The notes below the pieces were generated by a model. That model was not told where the DNA came from. It saw only the letters and a list, made by a program, of their open reading frames with translations, and did not search any database. Below, piece by piece: positions 17,227 to 26,871 of a DNA stretch of 64,000 nucleotides (positions are counted from its first letter, which is position 1; every line of letters starts with the position of its first letter). The translations under genes were made by a program, and so were the position numbers. Source of the stretch: Shiella aurantiaca (GTDB lineage Bacteria; Bacteroidota; Bacteroidia; Cytophagales; Cyclobacteriaceae); contig JAUHJS010000004.1 of the NCBI GenBank assembly GCA_030412945.1, forward strand, positions 62,001 through 126,000, given 5' to 3'.

Positions 17227-17364
17227 TCATTTATAAGTCATTAGATTACTTAATCTGTTTTTGCTAATTATTTCACAATCTAGCGTTGTACCAAACCAAT
17301 ATTGCCATTCAGCTAAGTCATAAATTGGCACATATCCAATCAAACTTATTGAAAGGTTATCCAA
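17227..17364 (-). CDS. Possible small ORF overlapping the TonB-receptor stop
   Basis: A 45-codon frame starting at TTG 17364, overlapping the last 8 bases of the receptor gene (ATTGGATAA), and ending at 17227. It reads LDNLSISLIGYVPIYDLAEW and on through QYWFGTTLDC, a composition that looks like protein rather than random sequence. The overlap pattern is the same as at other coupled genes here (43595 and 11257). It could be the remnant of a larger gene. No family was recognised. Confidence 0.3.
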   Translation of the reverse strand: MDNLSISLIGYVPIYDLAEWQYWFGTTLDCEIISKNRLSNLMTYK

Positions 17365-19555
17365 TTTTATACTTTAAGCCTATAAGAAAATCTATACCTC
17401 TAGCAGGAAAATGGTCAATAAAATCTATTGATGATGCGGGATATCTGTAATCAGTATTAAAAAGATTTTGGGCTCCCAAGTTAATTTGTAATGGTACGGA
17501 TTTTGGTTTATAAACTACATTTAGTCTTCCGATTAGATAACTCGATACGGGTGGGCGATTATCCTGAGATGATTTTGTAAACTCACCTCTATAGTTAAAC
17601 CCAAAATTAATGTTAACTAAGCCAAGAGGAACATTTATATCACCATTTATCATTGTGTTTGGTATATAGGCTATTTTATTCCCAAATCCATCATTGCTAC
17701 CAAAATACTGCGTGAAGTTTATCATGGCCGTTGATTTGTTCAGCCTTGCAACTACTTTGCCATCAATACCATTATTAGACTGCACCAAACCCTCTCCCAC
17801 ATTTACAAACTGACCAATAAAGCCTTGTGCCTTTAGCTCATCCGAAATCTCAGCATTAGTTTCTAACCTGTTTGAAATTTCGGAGCGAAAAGCACCGATT
17901 TCGAAGCGCAAATCATTAGATACATTTTTTATCCATTGAAATTGGAATGTACTTATCCGCTCAGGCTTATTGGTAGGGTTTCCCAATATGCCAACTGATG
18001 AAAGTGTTTCAAAACCATTAGGAATTCTGGTGGCTTGACCATATAAAGCCTTGAAGACCCCTAATAAACCTGAAGAATAAACAACAGAAGTTCTGGGATT
18101 GAATTCAGAATACTCCTGATTTGACAATGCCCCTTTTCCACTATAGTTATCCCATCTGGCACCCACACTTACATTAAGATTTTCGAATATTGAATAATCC
18201 GCCTGGCCAAACAAGGCTATTGTCTGTCTTGAAGAATTAATGTCAGAAATCCAGTTATTGGCTTGGTCATTAATATTTCTAAAAGGTACAAACTCAAGAG
18301 GAGACAAGTTGAGTTCAGAGGGTCTGCTGGCTTTTAGAATTCTATCGTCACCAATGTACCCACCAATAACAATGTTGTTCTGGCCTGTATAGTTTAGTGT
18401 ATATTGGATTTCTGCATCTAAAGAACGTGTATCTGCACTTTGACCGTCAATAAAAAAGGAGGTTTCGATATATTCACCACCTCGGTATAAAGTAACAGTA
18501 TCTAACACAGAATTACCAAACTCATCTTGTAGAAGAGCCGTACCGTTATCATTTAGTTTAAAAAGTGGAATTAGCGGAACTTCGGTCCAATTATCTTGAT
18601 GCCAGCCGGCTGATACCTTAATTGAAGACTTATTGCCAATAGCAGAAGTATAATCTGAGCCTACTGAATATGCATAGGTAAACAATTCTAATTCCTCCAT
18701 TGAAGTTGGGTTGATGGCGTTGAAACCCGTAAATGCATTTCTGCTTTGATTTGTAAAACTGGAATGAAGGTTAAAAGATTTTGTAGAATACATAATTTGG
18801 CCACTTGACGCCTGGTTTATTCCGTCCATTAATTCTGCGTTTCCAAAAAGTGAGTTTTTAACATTAAGTGTTTGTCCTTCTTGGGTCAACTGCTGAAATG
18901 CTCCACTTAAACTCCCTTTATTCCCCACCTGAGTTAAGACAGAGGCAGTATTTCTAAAACCCTTGGCTGTAGGTGTATATTCCGTACCAATCTGAAAACG
19001 TTCCTCATTGGAGTTTGCTACTTTTTTGGTAATGATATTCACTACGGCAGTGAAAGCCCCGGTACCATAAAGTGATGAACCCGGTCCTCTAATTATTTCA
19101 ATTCTATCGATATTCTCTAATAAATATTCCTCCCCCCCGAACCTGTTTCCGGGTAAGAAGGCGTTTATACGTTGTCCATTAAAAAGATATAGCATGTTTT
19201 GTCCTGTATCAAACCTGAATCCGAAGCCCACATTTTGACTAACAGGCTCACCAATGCCCCAGTTGGCTCTATCTTGATGATTATCGGATATATCGTTGAG
19301 TACTTGGCTTAGCGTTAAATAGCCCCTGCTCAGTATTTGTTCATAAGTTATTACTTCAATAATTGCGGGAACTTGGTCAATTTTTCCTGAAGTTTTGGTG
19401 GCTGTAGTCACATCTATATTCATCAACTCTTCGAGCGACATCTCCATAAAATCAGCGCTTTGTTCGGACTGGGCGAAACTCGATTGAGCCAGAATCCCTA
19501 AAAGGATAATCGTGCTCATAAAAGTATATAGCGTTTTCATAAATTTTTTATTCAA
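17357..19555 (-). CDS. TonB-dependent outer-membrane receptor
   Basis: A 732-residue receptor for TonB-driven uptake across the outer membrane. It has a signal peptide ending SSFAQ near residue 29, a short segment MSLEELMNIDVTTATKT that precedes the plug in BtuB/colicin-receptor-like members, a plug domain (about 60-175; IDRIEIIRGPGSSLYGTGAFTAVVNIITKK is its conserved end, here quoted in part as RIEIIRGPGSSLYG) and a beta-barrel ending in an aromatic-rich strand (FLIGLKYKIG). There is no carboxypeptidase-like N-terminal domain, so it is not of the SusC type. Substrate unknown. It is downstream of the STAS-like and AraC genes on the same strand (86-base gap), suggesting AraC-controlled expression. 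Confidence 0.9.
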   Translation of the reverse strand: MNKKFMKTLYTFMSTIILLGILAQSSFAQSEQSADFMEMSLEELMNIDVTTATKTSGKIDQVPAIIEVITYEQILSRGYLTLSQVLNDISDNHQDRANWGIGEPVSQNVGFGFRFDTGQNMLYLFNGQRINAFLPGNRFGGEEYLLENIDRIEIIRGPGSSLYGTGAFTAVVNIITKKVANSNEERFQIGTEYTPTAKGFRNTASVLTQVGNKGSLSGAFQQLTQEGQTLNVKNSLFGNAELMDGINQASSGQIMYSTKSFNLHSSFTNQSRNAFTGFNAINPTSMEELELFTYAYSVGSDYTSAIGNKSSIKVSAGWHQDNWTEVPLIPLFKLNDNGTALLQDEFGNSVLDTVTLYRGGEYIETSFFIDGQSADTRSLDAEIQYTLNYTGQNNIVIGGYIGDDRILKASRPSELNLSPLEFVPFRNINDQANNWISDINSSRQTIALFGQADYSIFENLNVSVGARWDNYSGKGALSNQEYSEFNPRTSVVYSSGLLGVFKALYGQATRIPNGFETLSSVGILGNPTNKPERISTFQFQWIKNVSNDLRFEIGAFRSEISNRLETNAEISDELKAQGFIGQFVNVGEGLVQSNNGIDGKVVARLNKSTAMINFTQYFGSNDGFGNKIAYIPNTMINGDINVPLGLVNINFGFNYRGEFTKSSQDNRPPVSSYLIGRLNVVYKPKSVPLQINLGAQNLFNTDYRYPASSIDFIDHFPARGIDFLIGLKYKIG

Positions 19556-19641
19556 ATTTCAGTCAAATTTGATTCTATAAATGCGCTTTAAGGTTCAATT
19601 TGTATCGTTTTTAGCTCTTTTAGTGTTTAGAAGGGTTCCAA

Positions 19642-20028
19642 CTATTTCATTTTTATATCATCCAAACTACCAACTGTTGCTATTTGGAACGATGAAAAAA
19701 TACTCATCAAAGCAGCACCAGCTTTGATGACTTTAGAGTTGCTAATTACCCAAATGCTGTCTATTTGTGTTTTGAGTTCTTTTATGGCTGTTTGAAAAAC
19801 AACTCTGGCCATTGGCTGGTAATCAGACATCTGAGATGCATTGAATACTATTATTATTTTTTCCTTATTATGGCTTAGAAAAATCTTATGCCATTGTTTT
19901 ACATACTCTTGAGCTTTCTGTTGGGTTAAGAGACCCTCAAAATGAAAAACAATTGCAACCCTATTTTGAATTTCAGTCAATTCAAGACTGCCATTCATAA
20001 ATCCTATATTTTGAGTTATACTTTCCAT
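19642..20028 (-). CDS. SpoIIAA/STAS-like small protein
   Basis: A 128-residue cytoplasmic protein whose alternating strands and helices (VAIVFHFEGLLTQQKAQEY, KIIIVFNASQMSDYQPMAR, IDSIWVISNSKVIKAGAAL) fit the STAS/SpoIIAA-like fold. The phospho-acceptor serine typical of anti-anti-sigma factors is not obvious, so it may act as a binding or lipid-sensing domain rather than a phosphorylated switch. It starts 4 bases after the stop of the AraC regulator gene and is followed by the TonB-dependent receptor, so it belongs to that putative operon. Confidence 0.6.
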   Translation of the reverse strand: MESITQNIGFMNGSLELTEIQNRVAIVFHFEGLLTQQKAQEYVKQWHKIFLSHNKEKIIIVFNASQMSDYQPMARVVFQTAIKELKTQIDSIWVISNSKVIKAGAALMSIFSSFQIATVGSLDDIKMK

Positions 20029-20032
20029 AGAC

Positions 20033-20872
20033 TTATGCTACATTTCGTTTTGTTTGTTGCTTTGGAGTTATTCCATATCTACACTTGAATGATTTAATGA
20101 AGTGTGAGGGGTTTTTAAAACCTACTTCATAACATATTTCATTTACCGTTTTATCGGAGTTTTGTAGCAGAAAAAAGGCTTCTTCGAGCCTTCTATTTAA
20201 TATCAGTTTCCCAGGGGTAGAATTATAAATAGACTCAAATTTTCTTTTGAATGTGGAAATACTATATCCTCCCAAATGGGCCAATTCACTAAGTGTTAAA
20301 TTATCCTTAAAGTGTTTCTCTATTAGATCATCAAAAACGAATCTATTTGGCCTTCTTATACTATACAAAAATCCACTTAGCTCTTTATGGATATTAGAAT
20401 GGTAAAGCAGCCAAAAGAATTCTTTAATCATATTCTCTGATATTTCAGACCATTCTGGAGAAAGATGAAAGTTGTTTTGATGATAACTGTGAAGGGACTT
20501 AACTAGTAGCTTGATAGAATCAATAGACGGAACTCGTATTTGATTAGCACACACGACTTGATTAGGTTCTAAAGCATAACAAGGCAATGTGGATAAAATA
20601 GCGCTTAAAACCTGAATGTCAAGAGAACAGACAAGACTTGTAAAGTCTTCTTTTAAAGAGATAACTTTTATGCTGCTGGTTCTTTTAATCATCAAACCCT
20701 CCCCTTCTCCAAGCAGCGTTTCCAATGATTGGGCATTAATTACGGCACTTCCACTTAATACAAATACAATTCCTATGGACCCTTCAGGGATTACCAAAAA
20801 TCCTTTAAAGTCCTTCTTTATTGAGTTTAAGCAAAGGCCCTTTCTTGAATTTGAATAAACATGTATTTCCAT
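20033..20872 (-). CDS. AraC-family transcriptional regulator
   Basis: A 279-residue regulator with an N-terminal cupin-like sensing half (about 1-165) and a C-terminal double helix-turn-helix (about 180-278). The DNA-binding part shows LTLSELAHLGGYSISTFKRKF (first helix-turn-helix) and VNEICYEVGFKNPSHFIKSFK with the closing RYGITPKQ, both diagnostic for AraC/XylS proteins. It heads a putative three-gene unit with the STAS-like and TonB-receptor genes. The region 65-105 bases upstream holds helically phased ATAC repeats that could be its own operator. Inducer unknown. Confidence 0.88.
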   Translation of the reverse strand: MEIHVYSNSRKGLCLNSIKKDFKGFLVIPEGSIGIVFVLSGSAVINAQSLETLLGEGEGLMIKRTSSIKVISLKEDFTSLVCSLDIQVLSAILSTLPCYALEPNQVVCANQIRVPSIDSIKLLVKSLHSYHQNNFHLSPEWSEISENMIKEFFWLLYHSNIHKELSGFLYSIRRPNRFVFDDLIEKHFKDNLTLSELAHLGGYSISTFKRKFESIYNSTPGKLILNRRLEEAFFLLQNSDKTVNEICYEVGFKNPSHFIKSFKCRYGITPKQQTKRNVA

Positions 20873-20938
20873 AATTATCCGTTAGATATGACAACTATGG
20901 AAGATAGGTTAAAACGATATTTTTGACTCTTTGCGAGT

Positions 20939-20976
20939 GTATACAAGTGGTATACAAGGAAATACTGGTGGTATAC
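20939..20976. promoter_or_regulatory. Phased ATAC/GTATAC repeats upstream of the AraC gene
   Basis: The tetramer ATAC recurs at 20941, 20952, 20962 and 20973, that is every 11, 10 and 11 bases, or one helical turn. Three of the four are part of the palindrome GTATAC (20939-20944, 20950-20955, 20971-20976), and flanks such as TGG and CAAG also repeat. The cluster lies 67-104 bases upstream of the AraC start. Spacing on one face of the helix is what an AraC-type dimer or multimer would need, so this is a likely operator; binding is inferred. Confidence 0.5.
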
Positions 20977-21135
20977 TGGTAGATTACCTATAAGGAATTA
21001 AGGTTTTAACGACCCCTCGAAGGTCTTAACAGGAGCAATTCCCTACGTACTTAGTGGACATGAGTAATAGTGTTAGAGTAAATAAACCCCTAAACCGTAA
21101 ATCAATAAAAAGGGAAAGGGAGCTATAAATGACTA

Positions 21136-24100
21136 TCAAAACCCATCATCCTCATCTTCTGTGTCGGTTTCTGTATCCGTGCTGGGGAGAATGCCCGGGT
21201 CGCCTAGGCCCATATCGTCTTCGGAAGGCACTTGAGGCATATCGAGGGTATAGGGCACATCAATATCAAAATACGTTTTGCGGAATCGATTGATGAAATT
21301 GAGGGTGGTTTCCATATCGCCATCTACATACACAAACTCGCCCACTTTGGCTTTGGCCGCGTTAGACTTCTTGGCAATGATGTCGTTCACTTCGGCATTG
21401 GAGGTAAAGAGCAGCATGCGGCCTTCTTCATAACCGAAATAATACCATGAGGAAGGGCTCAGCTGCATAAAAATATGTACCGACTCCCCGCTCAGGTTTT
21501 TGCGGATTTCCATAAAGCCATCGAGGCTGGCATTGATATCGTTCCGCGTGATGTTGGACAAACCAAGCTTTCCGGTACTGTACCAAGCCTTTTCCGTTTC
21601 CGACCATTTCAGGTCTACACTGGAGAAGACCAAGCTTTTCATCAGCTCATTGCTCATGCTATTGAGTGGCGTGTAGTCATTAAGCGCACGTTCCTCATAG
21701 GCCTTAGCGGCATTTTCGTTCACCACCGAGGCGAGGCGGTCGAGCACATCGTTCAGGTTATTATTGGCTTCGGGTGCGCCCAGCATTTCTACTACTTCCA
21801 GCATATCCAGCCCGATGGCATCGGTAATGAGACTAGGCAAGCCAAACTGGAACATAAGCAAGGCATTGAAGCTGAAATCGTTGGTTTCCAAATTGCCTGT
21901 ACCTTTTCCGGCCGCTTTCATGCTTAGTGCCTTAGGTGTACCTTCCAAAAAGCGGAAAGGGCCTTCCATGCGTATCTCTCCGGTATTATCATTATAGGCG
22001 TATAGGGTACCCGAAAAAGTTTCCCCAGCCTCCTTGGAGGCCGTTTCTATTTTAAATTCATTCTTTTGGGCATCGTACGAAAGTTGACCATTGGGCTTGA
22101 AGAAATCCATATCAGCCGGTGTACGCTTATCGCTGGCAAAGGTGCTGTACAAGCTATTCGTACCGCTTTCAAAATGTACACCCGCAATCAGACGCTCGCC
22201 CCTTTCGGTATAGCTATTGTTGAAGTCGAACACAATCTCCTGCTGTTCGGCATCACTTTTATAAGCAATCCAGGTATCGTAGCCCGGTCGGCTTTTCAGG
22301 TCGAGTTTTACAAAACCATCCAGCTCCAGTGCCTTTTTATCGGCCCGCATGGTCACCATGCCTTTAAAATACATACCGGGCGAAATCAGCAAATTATTCA
22401 CATCGTACACTTCTCCACTAGCTACTGTGTGCATTGCCAATTGTTTGCCTCGGCTATCGGTAGAACTTTCAAGGCGGAACTCACCAAACTTAATGTCGGT
22501 GGTGTCTTTAAGCACACTCACAAACTGATAGGTAGCATCTCCCTCAAATTTCTTGCGCGATAAAATATCGATACTTCCTTTTACCAAGCGGTGGTAACCA
22601 TTGAGGGTGTCTATTTCCAGCTTGGCATCTTCCAGTTTTTGCAGGGCGGCATTTTCCAATATCAGTACCTCGTTATTTTTAGGTGTGATTTTGGCATCGG
22701 CCACCTTGATAAAAGGAATTCCGTAGATGTTCAGCTTTAGCTCATTGATATCGTATTTGGCCCCTGTGGCATTGAATACCAAAGAGTCAAAATCAGGACG
22801 GGTTGTATAGAAGTAGGATTTACTGAGCGGCACCGAGGCCGGCTTGGTCATCGATACCGTTTTGTCGTTCAAATCCCACACCGCCTTAGAAATGGAGGTT
22901 TTATACTGGGCGTAAGGGAAATTGATAGCGGCCACCCCTTCGCGCTCGGGGCTCACATCGGCTTTGTTGTTTTCCAAATCAAAGTTCAGCTTCACATCCG
23001 TAGCAGCCAAGGCAGGTTTTTCAGGATTCGATGATTTGATAACGAAATTGGCATGACGTCCGCGGAAATCTTTCTCCCGGAAGGTAAATCCACGCGAGCG
23101 CGCTTCTGAGCCACGGGTTTCCAGAAGTCCGGCTGCGTAAACACCTTTACTACTTACCACCGATATTCCTCGGAATGTGGCCGTATTTTCGTAAAACTCA
23201 AAGGGTTCGCGTATGGTACTCATATACAAACTGTCCTTACGAGGCAGCCATTTCATTTTGTAATTTTTGGCTGTCATGTTCGGATAGGAGGTGCCATTGA
23301 GTGTCCCGGCACGCATCTCGGCCAAGGTTCCTCGTGCCGAAACGGAATCCATAAAGAACACAAAATCATTGGAATATAGGGTGGTGCTGAGGTGTTCGAT
23401 ACGGTCTTTGCCGTGCAAGCCTCCATTGTCGAGGCGCAGGTCGCCATAAAAGCGCGAATCGCGACCATAGAGCTCAAAACCTTCTTCAGGTAACTTGTGC
23501 TCAAAACCCAAGGCACCATCGGGCATTACTTTCAGAATTTCATTGAACTCCGGAAATACTCCACCCGAATGGAATACCCCTTCAAAACCAATGGTATTGG
23601 GGTCGGAGGCACTCACCGAGTCAATTTCGAATGGCGGAATTTCAAAATACAGGCTGTTGTCATAGGCTCCGCCCAGTACTTCTTTTCCGATAAAGTATAC
23701 GGTAGCACCTTTATTGGCTTTAAATAGAGGATATTGGCCTAGCTCGCGCTGCGCGGATTTGTTGTCGGGTTCATTGATGTACAAGACACCGGCCGTTTCT
23801 ACCAATTGGTTATCAAGCTGCCTTTTTACCTGCTGATTATTCTTATCGCGCTTATCGGTAGCAATATTGAATTTTAGCGAGTCGATTTGGTTGAGGTTGA
23901 TTAGAAAGGAATCATAATCGAAGCGGAAATCTTTACCTATGTATTTATAGTTTCCGGCAAATACTGTCCCGTCAAACACAATGCCCCGATTCTGCAAAAT
24001 CTTTACTTCTTTGTTAATCGGCTCCACGTATACGTTCAAGGCCTTACTGATGTCGAATCGTTTTACGCCCCGCACCAGCATTTCTTGCGAACGCAAATCC

Positions 24101-25941
24101 ATGCTTACATTGGCTTTGCCGGGTGTGCGCGAATCGAGGCTGATATTATCGTAATCCTTACGTTTTTTGAAGGAATCGATGTAATGATAGGCTTTAGGGT
24201 TTGGCACGATGCGTCCCGTAAGGTTATCATACTGGATAAAGCCTTCCTGCAAAAGACCATTCATGGCGCCTTTCAAGATATCGGCATTCACCTTGGAATA
24301 ATCGGCCAACTCAGAAATATAGATTTCCTCTTTGCGCATCTTCCGAGCATAGGAAACCACCAGCATAAGCGGATGGAAGGGGTAAATGCCACTCAGGCGA
24401 TTGAATTTTACCTCATCGTAATAGTCCAAAGACTCAAAAGTAATGGGTACGCGGTTGCGCGCTTCCAAAATGGAGAAGTCAAGGGTGGTGGAATCTACAT
24501 ACCATTTCACCAAATCGGCCGTAAACTCCATGCCGTAAAACGGAGCTATAAAAGGCGTATTCCGAAAGGGTCCTTGTTCTTCCAGTAAAGTAAGCAGGCG
24601 GGTGGAGGTGTTGTATTCAAACTGTACCGAAGGATGGTATATAGAATCTTCGCGATGGTACAATACGATAGAGGCTTTCTGTGCCGTGATTACACTATCG
24701 CCCAAGGTAAAGCGATGCGAGCGGGCAAAGAATTTGGGTACGGCTGCATCTTGCAGTTCCAAACTAGAGCGACCTATCTGTAAGGAGGAGCTATACACCT
24801 TAGCACCCGAGAGCGCAAAACCACCTTTGTAGATAAGATGCGGATCACCAAGACCTAGTAGTCGGATATCGTTGGTATAGGATTTAAATCGAGGATAGGT
24901 ATTCTCTGCATCGCTTTTGCGTGCCATGCTTTTGAACTCCATCACGCCCTTTACGGGTTCTTCCAGTCGAACTTTATGGCTCAGGCTTACGCCCTCGGCT
25001 GAAAACTCTATTTTATTGACAAAAAACTGATACGCATCCAAAGCCACCGATAAGGTATCGGGCGAAATGCCTGCACTGCGCCAGTCGAAAGTTCCTCCCT
25101 GACCTAGCCAGTAGTAGCCGCTGAGTTGCAAACTACCTTCGGTTTGGCGTATGGGCACGCTATCGTACGGACTCACTATCCAAATAGTGGCATTTTCTAA
25201 GGCCAGCAAGGCACCTGATTGACTCGGCAAGGCGGCTGGTTCAAAATAAGCCGGAGCGGCCACTTCCTCTTCTACGGGAGTTTCTTCCGAAGCTGTTTCT
25301 GTGCCCCAAGGGTCATCATTGCCCCAAGAGGATTCATTCTCGTCCGCTGGTTGATCCCATTCATCAAACCACGACTCATCCTCTTCTTCACTAATCTCTT
25401 CGCTTTCTTCTACTACCTCCTCAACCACAGGCGTTTGAAAGCCCAAATAGCGGAATCGGTATCGATCGGCTGTTACGTACACGCGGTTGTAGCGCGAATC
25501 GTAGAGCATGCCTTTTTCTAAAAACAGACGGCTGGTAAGCACCATCTGGTGGTACTCTTTAATGGGATTATTTAAAAGTGTTTGATGCAGACTGAACAAA
25601 AGGCTATCGCACTGTACACCTGCGCTACCTTCCTTGGCGATGAGGCTATTTACCAGCGCAAAGAAATTGGTATAGTCGGGTACGGCCTTTTGTTTCTTGG
25701 CATGAAGCTCGGCTGCAATTTGTAAAATCTGGTCTTTTTGACTGGCGCTAAAGGTGCTGCTTTGCCAGTGGCCGATAAAAGTATAGCGCGCCAACGAATC
25801 GGCTGATTTTGGAGCCGACAAAAAGAGCTGGTCAATATCTTGCTCAAAGGTATTGGCATCGGCAAACGGCACTTGGCTTTGTGCATACACTTGGCTTAGG
25901 CACGCGCTCAAAAAAAAGAAAAGCACCCTTACTTTATTCAT
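21136..25941 (-). CDS. Giant exported protein of unknown function (1601 residues)
   Basis: A very long protein with a signal peptide (cut after VYA near residue 20). Residues about 172-229 form an acidic, low-complexity segment rich in Glu, Asp and Trp. The remainder alternates short hydrophobic strands with charged turns and many recurrent phrases such as DSLRF/DSLKF, suggesting an elongated beta structure; the C-terminus is an acidic tail (TDTETDTEDEDDGF). There is no obvious enzyme motif, adhesin sorting domain or membrane helix after the signal. The codon use resembles the housekeeping genes around it. A Bacteroidota-specific conserved exported protein is likely, with a periplasmic or surface role; the function is unknown. 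Confidence 0.75.
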   Translation of the reverse strand: MNKVRVLFFFLSACLSQVYAQSQVPFADANTFEQDIDQLFLSAPKSADSLARYTFIGHWQSSTFSASQKDQILQIAAELHAKKQKAVPDYTNFFALVNSLIAKEGSAGVQCDSLLFSLHQTLLNNPIKEYHQMVLTSRLFLEKGMLYDSRYNRVYVTADRYRFRYLGFQTPVVEEVVEESEEISEEEDESWFDEWDQPADENESSWGNDDPWGTETASEETPVEEEVAAPAYFEPAALPSQSGALLALENATIWIVSPYDSVPIRQTEGSLQLSGYYWLGQGGTFDWRSAGISPDTLSVALDAYQFFVNKIEFSAEGVSLSHKVRLEEPVKGVMEFKSMARKSDAENTYPRFKSYTNDIRLLGLGDPHLIYKGGFALSGAKVYSSSLQIGRSSLELQDAAVPKFFARSHRFTLGDSVITAQKASIVLYHREDSIYHPSVQFEYNTSTRLLTLLEEQGPFRNTPFIAPFYGMEFTADLVKWYVDSTTLDFSILEARNRVPITFESLDYYDEVKFNRLSGIYPFHPLMLVVSYARKMRKEEIYISELADYSKVNADILKGAMNGLLQEGFIQYDNLTGRIVPNPKAYHYIDSFKKRKDYDNISLDSRTPGKANVSMDLRSQEMLVRGVKRFDISKALNVYVEPINKEVKILQNRGIVFDGTVFAGNYKYIGKDFRFDYDSFLINLNQIDSLKFNIATDKRDKNNQQVKRQLDNQLVETAGVLYINEPDNKSAQRELGQYPLFKANKGATVYFIGKEVLGGAYDNSLYFEIPPFEIDSVSASDPNTIGFEGVFHSGGVFPEFNEILKVMPDGALGFEHKLPEEGFELYGRDSRFYGDLRLDNGGLHGKDRIEHLSTTLYSNDFVFFMDSVSARGTLAEMRAGTLNGTSYPNMTAKNYKMKWLPRKDSLYMSTIREPFEFYENTATFRGISVVSSKGVYAAGLLETRGSEARSRGFTFREKDFRGRHANFVIKSSNPEKPALAATDVKLNFDLENNKADVSPEREGVAAINFPYAQYKTSISKAVWDLNDKTVSMTKPASVPLSKSYFYTTRPDFDSLVFNATGAKYDINELKLNIYGIPFIKVADAKITPKNNEVLILENAALQKLEDAKLEIDTLNGYHRLVKGSIDILSRKKFEGDATYQFVSVLKDTTDIKFGEFRLESSTDSRGKQLAMHTVASGEVYDVNNLLISPGMYFKGMVTMRADKKALELDGFVKLDLKSRPGYDTWIAYKSDAEQQEIVFDFNNSYTERGERLIAGVHFESGTNSLYSTFASDKRTPADMDFFKPNGQLSYDAQKNEFKIETASKEAGETFSGTLYAYNDNTGEIRMEGPFRFLEGTPKALSMKAAGKGTGNLETNDFSFNALLMFQFGLPSLITDAIGLDMLEVVEMLGAPEANNNLNDVLDRLASVVNENAAKAYEERALNDYTPLNSMSNELMKSLVFSSVDLKWSETEKAWYSTGKLGLSNITRNDINASLDGFMEIRKNLSGESVHIFMQLSPSSWYYFGYEEGRMLLFTSNAEVNDIIAKKSNAAKAKVGEFVYVDGDMETTLNFINRFRKTYFDIDVPYTLDMPQVPSEDDMGLGDPGILPSTDTETDTEDEDDGF

Positions 25942-26040
25942 ACAATTTCGTCCGAACTGTTCTGGCTATAACGAATAAAGGTAGGAATAATTAGCAAGGA
26001 TTTGGGTAAAAATTGGTACAAAAGCAGGGTAAGGCTATAT

Positions 26041-26814
26041 TTACAGGATGCGGATAAACTCATCCACCTCAATCCGTACATCATCTTCGCCCACTTCATC
26101 ATAAGGATTTTCTAAGTGGTCTTGAATATTATCCAAACTCACCAATATAAAGCTGTACAAAATGGGCATTAAATAGCCGAGCCCATAGGCATATTGTTCG
26201 AAAGTAAATGCGAAATAAGGGCCGTACAAAATCGGGAAAAGATAAATGAAGCCTTTGCTGTAAGCACGAAGCGTAACGGGCGTGCGATAGTGGTGAACAA
26301 TCTTCATGTTATCGAAGGCGATAATCATTTTGCTAAGGTACTGGTTCACGCGCGACACCTCACCCGCTGGAAGGCCTTGTGCCCGCAACTCTTGCAAAAG
26401 GCGCGATAAATCAGAGAATTTTTGGTAGATATTTACCTCTTGCTTGTGGCTTTCCTCAGCCGTGCTACTCTTGAACAAGGCTTTGATGGTATAAAGCATT
26501 TCCACCGTTAGGTTTTTTACCCGCTCCGGAATTTCTGAATTGCTTACCTCCACCCAATCGCGACAGCCATAATAAATAGAAACCGCATGGCCTTTGAAAT
26601 CAGCAAAATGTTTGAGCGCATTTTCACGTCTTTTATAGGCCGTATCAATAGAAAACACCACCGGAAACACAATGGCCACACTCACCAAGGTAAGGGGAAA
26701 ATCAGCGGTAAACTGATAATAATGGCACAAATAGGTGGATGCTAAGGAAAGAATCACCAAAAGGAGAGTCTTGTAATTGATAATCAAAAAGATACTGCTG
26801 GCAATGCGCTTCAT
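26041..26814 (-). CDS. Bestrophin-like membrane protein
   Basis: A 257-residue membrane protein with two N-terminal helices (about 10-30, 36-56) and two more around 180-225. The motif SLDNIQDHLENPYDEVGEDDVRI near the C-terminus resembles the conserved bestrophin segment in which an Ile-Gln precedes a Glu-Asn-Pro and acidic residues, and YRTPVTLRAYSKGFIYLFP precedes the last helices. Bestrophins are pentameric anion channels; function as a channel is inferred from this resemblance only. It lies between two other minus-strand genes with gaps of about 100 and 57 bases. Confidence 0.55.
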   Translation of the reverse strand: MKRIASSIFLIINYKTLLLVILSLASTYLCHYYQFTADFPLTLVSVAIVFPVVFSIDTAYKRRENALKHFADFKGHAVSIYYGCRDWVEVSNSEIPERVKNLTVEMLYTIKALFKSSTAEESHKQEVNIYQKFSDLSRLLQELRAQGLPAGEVSRVNQYLSKMIIAFDNMKIVHHYRTPVTLRAYSKGFIYLFPILYGPYFAFTFEQYAYGLGYLMPILYSFILVSLDNIQDHLENPYDEVGEDDVRIEVDEFIRIL

Positions 26815-26871
26815 ACATCAAGGGGAAATTCGGGGGTGAATCTACCAAGTGATTCAGATATTAACAAATCA

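Noticed and set aside
22066-22563. 165-codon plus-strand frame over the 1601-residue protein gene
   Set aside because: Antisense shadow without motifs; several similar ones occur along the same gene.
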